Positions 59,992 to 64,000 of a stretch of 64,000 nt of DNA are shown one piece after another. Location of the stretch: positions 1,178,001 to 1,242,000 of the forward strand of contig CANMRM010000001.1 in assembly GCA_947500295.1 (NCBI GenBank), in the 5' to 3' direction. Both the position numbers and the translations under genes were made by a program. Positions within the stretch are counted from its first letter, which is position 1, and every line of letters begins with the position of its first letter. The stretch is from an uncultured Kordiimonas sp. Its GTDB lineage: Bacteria; Pseudomonadota; Alphaproteobacteria; Sphingomonadales; Kordiimonadaceae. The notes under the pieces were generated by a model, which ran no database searches, had not been told where the DNA came from, and saw nothing but the letters and a program-made list of their open reading frames with translations.

Positions 59992-62900
59992 GCAGCGGAG
60001 GCGTGTGATCGCCTGAAGAACAGCATGTAAGCGGCCGGAACAAACACGAGCGTCAGCGCGGACGCAAACGCAAGCCCGAACATCATCACGGCCGCAAGGG
60101 GTGACCACAAAGCGCCGCCAAAGAAATATAGCGGTGCAAGCCCGACAACTGTTGTGATGGACGTCAGTAGAATTGGCCGAAGCCGCTTGGTACCCGCCAG
60201 GCGGATCGCTTCCGTGATGGGGTTTGACTTCAGTTCGATGTCTATCTGGTCCACCAGCACAATGGCGTTATTAATGATGATGCCTGCCAGGCTGATGATG
60301 CCCAGCATGGCAAAAAACGACATGGGCTCGCCTGTTATCCAAAGCCCTATTGGCACACCAACAAGGGCCAGCGGAACCGTCATGAAGATCACGAGACCTC
60401 GCCTGAGCGAGTTGAACTGAAACACAACAGCCAGGATCATCAGCAAGAAGGCATACGGCAATCCATTGCCCAGTTTCGTGTAGATCTCCTTGCTGTCTTC
60501 AATCTCGCCGCCAATGGTTATGTTGAAATCTGACGGCATGTCCAGCGCATCCAGCCCCGGTTTGATGTGAGCATACAATGCATCAGCAGTGATGCTGGTG
60601 CTGCGGCCCGTGATGGTAATTGTCCGGACCTGATCGTTGCGGCGTATCTGTGAGTTTTCCAGTTGGGGTTTCAGGACAGCAAGCTGTTCCAGTGGCGTCA
60701 GGTTGTTTTCATTGCCGCCGGGCAAGATGATGTCGAGAAGGTCGCCAATACTGTTTCGGTCGCGTTCAATAGATCGCATCATGATGGGAATTGTCTGGTC
60801 GGCATCACGGAATTCCGAAATTTCGAAGCCATCAAAATAGGCGCTCAATGTCTGCGCCATGTCTTGCGAACTCATATTCAACCGGCGGGCTTTGTCCTGA
60901 TCGATGTCGATCACGAACTTCACCAGTTTTTCACCCCAGTTGTGCTTGTTTTCCTGAATGCCAGGCGCCGTGGCAAACAATTCCTCTACTTCGCCGCCGA
61001 GGCTGAGAAGCCGCTCAAGATTGCTGCCGGAAATCTCAACGTCAACCGTGCCGGATTCGCTGGCGCCCATCGCCAGGCGTTTGATTGTGAAGCGTCCTTC
61101 CGGCTGGCTTTCAAACAGGTGGCGCTTGGCGCGGGCCGCAAATCTGTCTGCTTCGTCGGAGCTGTGCGTATTCACAAGAAAAAATGCAGTTGCCGGGTCA
61201 GGGTCTTCGGGGTTTAGGCTGAGGTAAAACCGCGGCCCACCCGAGCCGACATAAAGGATATGATCCCTTACTTCGGGGTTGATGGTATCGTCCCCAATCC
61301 AGCTGGATACTTGCTTGGCGATAAATTCGGTGCCTGAAATATGAGCGCCTTTGGGCAGATCCATATAAATCAGAACTTCTCCCCGGTCGCTGGTGGGGAA
61401 CATTTCGTTTGGTACCGAAGAGAACAGTTGAACCGTCCCAAAAATCAATGCGTAACTCGCGATGATGACCATTCCGGCACGCTTGACCGCCACGGGCAGA
61501 ATATGGCCGTAAACCCGTGTCAGCGCATTTTCCTCCTCGGGATCCGGCTTGGCCACTTCAGTCGTTCGGCGGCGCAGGAAATTTGAGGCGATAAGCGGCA
61601 GGAAGTACATCGCTGAAATCCAAGACCCAATGAGGGTAAGGGCAACCACTGACCCCAGGGAGAAAGCATATTCACCTTCGGCGCCGACCATCAGGAAGAA
61701 GGGCGTGAAGGCAAAAATTGTTGTCAGCGAGGAAATCAGAAGCGGCATGGCAAATTGTTTGCCGGCGGCCTTTGCCGCATCGTGACGCGTGGAGCCCTCG
61801 TCGATGCGCCGGAGAATGTCCTCGACGATGACGACGCCATTATCCACCAGCAGCCCCAGCGAGATTATGACGGCGGCAATCGATACCTGTTCAAGCGCGA
61901 TGTCGAGCACGTTCATACCCAGCAGGGTGAACATGACCGCAAACGGCACGATGGATGCGATGACCATGCCGGAGCGCAAACCAAGGAATGCCAGAACAAC
62001 CAGCAGAACAACAATGAAGGTTTGAGCGACGTTTGAAAGGGCGTCGTTGATGGCCCGTGACACATCTTCCGGCTGGAAGGTGGCAAACTCGAACTCATAG
62101 CCGATTGGCTGGGCCTGTTCGAACGAACGGACCATAGTCATGACATCCTGGCCGACATCCTGCACATCAAAACTGGGCTGCATCTGAACGCTCAGTACAA
62201 GCGCAGGGCGTCCGTTATAGAAAGCAGGTTGCTCCAACGGCGAGACGATCCCGCGCCGGACGGTTACAATATCGTTCAATCGAACAAAATCACCGCTTTC
62301 CGACACTTGCGTCAGCATGTTTTCGATTTCTGCCACGCTTTTGAAGTCGCCGCTGGCTTCAAGCAGAATGGAGCTGCCGTCAGCGTTCAGCCGACCGGCT
62401 GGCAGGATGATGTTTTGCGTTTGCAAATCGTTGACGAGTGTATTGACCTGCGCGCCAATGGTGCCAAAGCGCCGGGTGTCGAGCTCCAGCCAGATGCGTT
62501 CTTCCTGAACGCCTGAAATCTCTACTTTCGACACGCCGTCAACCGTGTAGAGCCGCCGCTGCAGGTCCTTGGCGGTTACCTCCATTTCGCGGTACGTGAA
62601 ACCCTCCGCAGTCATGGCGATGGTTGCAATGGCGACCTCTCCGAAGTCTGTGTTGACAAATGGTCCTTGTGTTCCCTCCGGTAATTCACGTTCAACATCG
62701 CCCATTTTGTCACGCAGTTCCTGCCAGATGGGATCGAGGTCGGTAATTTCATCCTTGAGGTTGACGTAGGTGCGCATGCTGCCGGTTTTGAGCACGGTGT
62801 TGATTTCGTCAACTTCCTTGATTTCCCGGATTTTGCGTTCGATTTTTTCGGCGATCAGGTTTTCCACCCGTTCTGGTGTCATGCCAGGGTAGCGGGCATC

Positions 62901-63044
62901 AACAATCGCTGTGCGAATGATGATTTCTGGGTCTTCCCGTTTGGGAAAGTCTACATAAAGGAGCATGCCCGAGATGACGAGGGAAACCATCAACAGGACA
63001 GTGAAGCGGGCCTTGCCCAGGCCAAGCTCTGTAAGGGATGTCAT
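59988..63044 (-). CDS. RND-family efflux transporter permease
   Basis: This 1018-residue inner-membrane pump has the RND plan: first helix MVSLVISGMLLYVDF, periplasmic porter loops, QTFIVVLLVVLAFLGLRSGMVIASIVPFAVMFTLLGM, the conserved ISLGLLVDNGVVIVEDILRRID with the proton-relay Asp, and the second half LGIISLAGIIINNAIVLVDQIDIEL. It resembles the less-studied AcrB-related group often paired with an HlyD-type adaptor alone. It exports hydrophobic compounds or metabolites using proton flow. The gene lies 11 bp after the adaptor gene. It may export the phosphonate product, but no evidence links them beyond proximity. Confidence 0.93.
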   Translation of the reverse strand: MTSLTELGLGKARFTVLLMVSLVISGMLLYVDFPKREDPEIIIRTAIVDARYPGMTPERVENLIAEKIERKIREIKEVDEINTVLKTGSMRTYVNLKDEITDLDPIWQELRDKMGDVERELPEGTQGPFVNTDFGEVAIATIAMTAEGFTYREMEVTAKDLQRRLYTVDGVSKVEISGVQEERIWLELDTRRFGTIGAQVNTLVNDLQTQNIILPAGRLNADGSSILLEASGDFKSVAEIENMLTQVSESGDFVRLNDIVTVRRGIVSPLEQPAFYNGRPALVLSVQMQPSFDVQDVGQDVMTMVRSFEQAQPIGYEFEFATFQPEDVSRAINDALSNVAQTFIVVLLVVLAFLGLRSGMVIASIVPFAVMFTLLGMNVLDIALEQVSIAAVIISLGLLVDNGVVIVEDILRRIDEGSTRHDAAKAAGKQFAMPLLISSLTTIFAFTPFFLMVGAEGEYAFSLGSVVALTLIGSWISAMYFLPLIASNFLRRRTTEVAKPDPEEENALTRVYGHILPVAVKRAGMVIIASYALIFGTVQLFSSVPNEMFPTSDRGEVLIYMDLPKGAHISGTEFIAKQVSSWIGDDTINPEVRDHILYVGSGGPRFYLSLNPEDPDPATAFFLVNTHSSDEADRFAARAKRHLFESQPEGRFTIKRLAMGASESGTVDVEISGSNLERLLSLGGEVEELFATAPGIQENKHNWGEKLVKFVIDIDQDKARRLNMSSQDMAQTLSAYFDGFEISEFRDADQTIPIMMRSIERDRNSIGDLLDIILPGGNENNLTPLEQLAVLKPQLENSQIRRNDQVRTITITGRSTSITADALYAHIKPGLDALDMPSDFNITIGGEIEDSKEIYTKLGNGLPYAFLLMILAVVFQFNSLRRGLVIFMTVPLALVGVPIGLWITGEPMSFFAMLGIISLAGIIINNAIVLVDQIDIELKSNPITEAIRLAGTKRLRPILLTSITTVVGLAPLYFFGGALWSPLAAVMMFGLAFASALTLVFVPAAYMLFFRRSHASAA

Positions 63045-63055
63045 GCCGCTATCCC

Positions 63056-64000
63056 CTATCGTGAGGCTGGAAGGCGGCGGACTTTTTGCCCGTCCGACAG
63101 ATAAGAAACTCCGGCAGAGGCAATCAACTCTCCTGCGCGCAAGCCGCCCACGACGATGATCTGGTTCTCGCGGACACCGGCAGTATAGACTTCACGCTTG
63201 CTGACGGTGGATGTTTCGGGGTCGAATACAAACACTTCCGCTTGTCCGCCGCCATCGCGAATGGACTGGCCTTCCTGCAGTGAGGTGGAACCAGACAATG
63301 AGAAACACTGAAGGGGTACAAGAAAGCCAACATCACCTTCCAGCAACTCAACTGTAACCGCCACGTCGGCTGACATGCCTGCTTTCAGCCCGGGCAAGTC
63401 TTCTTCCAGTGCGACGACTACCGGAAAGGCAGATACCTGCCCGGCACGTGATCCGAGTTCCTTGATGCGGCCGCTTACGGTTCGACCGGAAAGGTCCGTT
63501 ATCTCCACCTGAGCCAGATCGCCAAGACTCAGGTCATTGATAACAGTTGCGGGTACGGTGAATTCCACTTCAAAAGCGTTTTCACTATAGAGCGAAACGA
63601 CCGTCTGGCCCGCTGCGACATTGGAATAGGACCTGACATCCACGCTGGAAATAACGGCGTCAAAAGGCGCTTTCAGCTCGGCTTTTTCAAGCCGTTCCGC
63701 GGCAATTGCATATTGTTGTATCGCCTGATCCTCCTGAGATTGGGCGCTCTTGAGGTTGGTTTCCGAGGTATCGTAGGCCGCTTGTGTCACGTTGCCGGAT
63801 CGCAATAGCTCTGCCTTGCGGTCAAAGTCTGTGCTGGCGTTACTGAGTGTTGCTTCTGCCTGTTCGAGTGCTGCCCGGGCCTGTTGCAGTTCCAGCCTGA
63901 GAGTGGTTTCATCGATCGAAGTCAGAGTTTCACCAGCCTGGACACGGCTGCCAACTTCCAGGTCTACTTCCGATAGTTGTCCCGAAATCTCAAACGACAT
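63056..64000 (-). CDS. RND periplasmic adaptor (membrane-fusion protein), C-terminal part; gene runs off the window
   Basis: The visible 314 residues are the HlyD/MexA-type adaptor from within the first lipoyl half (SEVDLEVGSRVQAGETLTSID), through a coiled-coil hairpin (LEQAEATLSNASTDFDRKAELLRSG), the second lipoyl half (LKAPFDAVISSVDVRSYSNVAAGQ) and the beta-barrel and membrane-proximal domains. The true start, signal peptide or lipobox lies upstream of the window; the Met at the window edge is probably internal. It links the RND pump encoded immediately downstream to an outer-membrane factor. No TolC-like gene is in the window. Confidence 0.9.
   Translation of the reverse strand: MSFEISGQLSEVDLEVGSRVQAGETLTSIDETTLRLELQQARAALEQAEATLSNASTDFDRKAELLRSGNVTQAAYDTSETNLKSAQSQEDQAIQQYAIAAERLEKAELKAPFDAVISSVDVRSYSNVAAGQTVVSLYSENAFEVEFTVPATVINDLSLGDLAQVEITDLSGRTVSGRIKELGSRAGQVSAFPVVVALEEDLPGLKAGMSADVAVTVELLEGDVGFLVPLQCFSLSGSTSLQEGQSIRDGGGQAEVFVFDPETSTVSKREVYTAGVRENQIIVVGGLRAGELIASAGVSYLSDGQKVRRLPASR

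Noticed and set aside
1-64000. CRISPR arrays, tRNA/rRNA genes, insertion sequences, prophage or integrase genes
   Set aside because: I looked for regular direct repeats, tRNA cloverleaf arms, transposase and integrase motifs, and saw none that hold up.

Overview
The window comes from a Gram-negative, moderate-GC bacterium. It carries three TonB-dependent outer-membrane receptors, an RND efflux pump, a TRAP transporter, lipoprotein and Tat signals, and many GTG/TTG starts. The mix of TonB receptor + SapC + tryptophan-halogenase-like proteins + cupin, GMC/Tat-small-subunit dehydrogenases and GntR/LacI regulators is typical of free-living (often marine) Alphaproteobacteria such as Kordiimonadales, Caulobacterales or Sphingomonadales, and also of some Gammaproteobacteria; the window alone does not settle this. 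I saw no rRNA, tRNA, CRISPR array, insertion sequence or prophage.

Region 1 (1-14417) looks like a scavenging locus for D-amino acids or D-amino-acid-containing peptides. It has a DadA-like FAD oxidase and a RidA deaminase, then a GntR regulator divergent to a long operon: TonB receptor, N-acyl-D-amino-acid deacylase-like amidohydrolase, dipeptide epimerase, two tandem membrane-anchored serine beta-lactamase/D-peptidase-like proteins and an M19 dipeptidase-like protein. A LysR regulator follows. A repeated motif near the GntR gene is a candidate operator.

Region 2 (14470-40497) is a carbohydrate region under two LacI-family regulators. A five-gene overlapping operon encodes periplasmic sugar oxidation (gluconate-2-dehydrogenase-subunit-3-like protein, GMC flavoprotein, Tat-exported TIM-barrel protein, SMP-30 lactonase, GntP permease). 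Nearby are gluconokinase, a Gfo/Idh/MocA dehydrogenase with a TIM-barrel isomerase, an MFS permease and LacI-1. Next come a large TonB receptor, SapC, two tryptophan-halogenase-like flavoproteins, a JmjC/cupin protein, a GPH-type permease, LacI-2, a sugar porter and a lipoprotein GH3 beta-glucosidase. Two operator families can be read directly: TGTAACCGGTTACA (three sites) and TGRAAGCGCTTYCA (several sites). Both occur in front of the receptor gene at 25636, one inside a recognisable promoter spacer, so the receptor probably integrates both regulators.

Region 3 (40590-59991) is the least ordinary part. PEP mutase (pepM) and phosphonopyruvate decarboxylase (ppd) form an operon divergent from a class I/II aminotransferase, which is the core of C-P bond (phosphonate) biosynthesis. 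Around it lie a MarR-controlled set (MmgE/PrpD, HapK-like protein, SDR, divergent FAD oxidoreductase) and a minus-strand series of TonB receptor, TRAP genes dctQ, dctM, dctP and a TPR/ATP-grasp ligase. A Gfo/Idh/MocA dehydrogenase is paired with a SyrP-like 2-oxoglutarate dioxygenase. If these genes act together they would make an uncharacterised small phosphonate; that link is inference.

Region 4 (59988-64000) is an RND permease and the C-terminal part of its membrane-fusion protein, which runs off the window.
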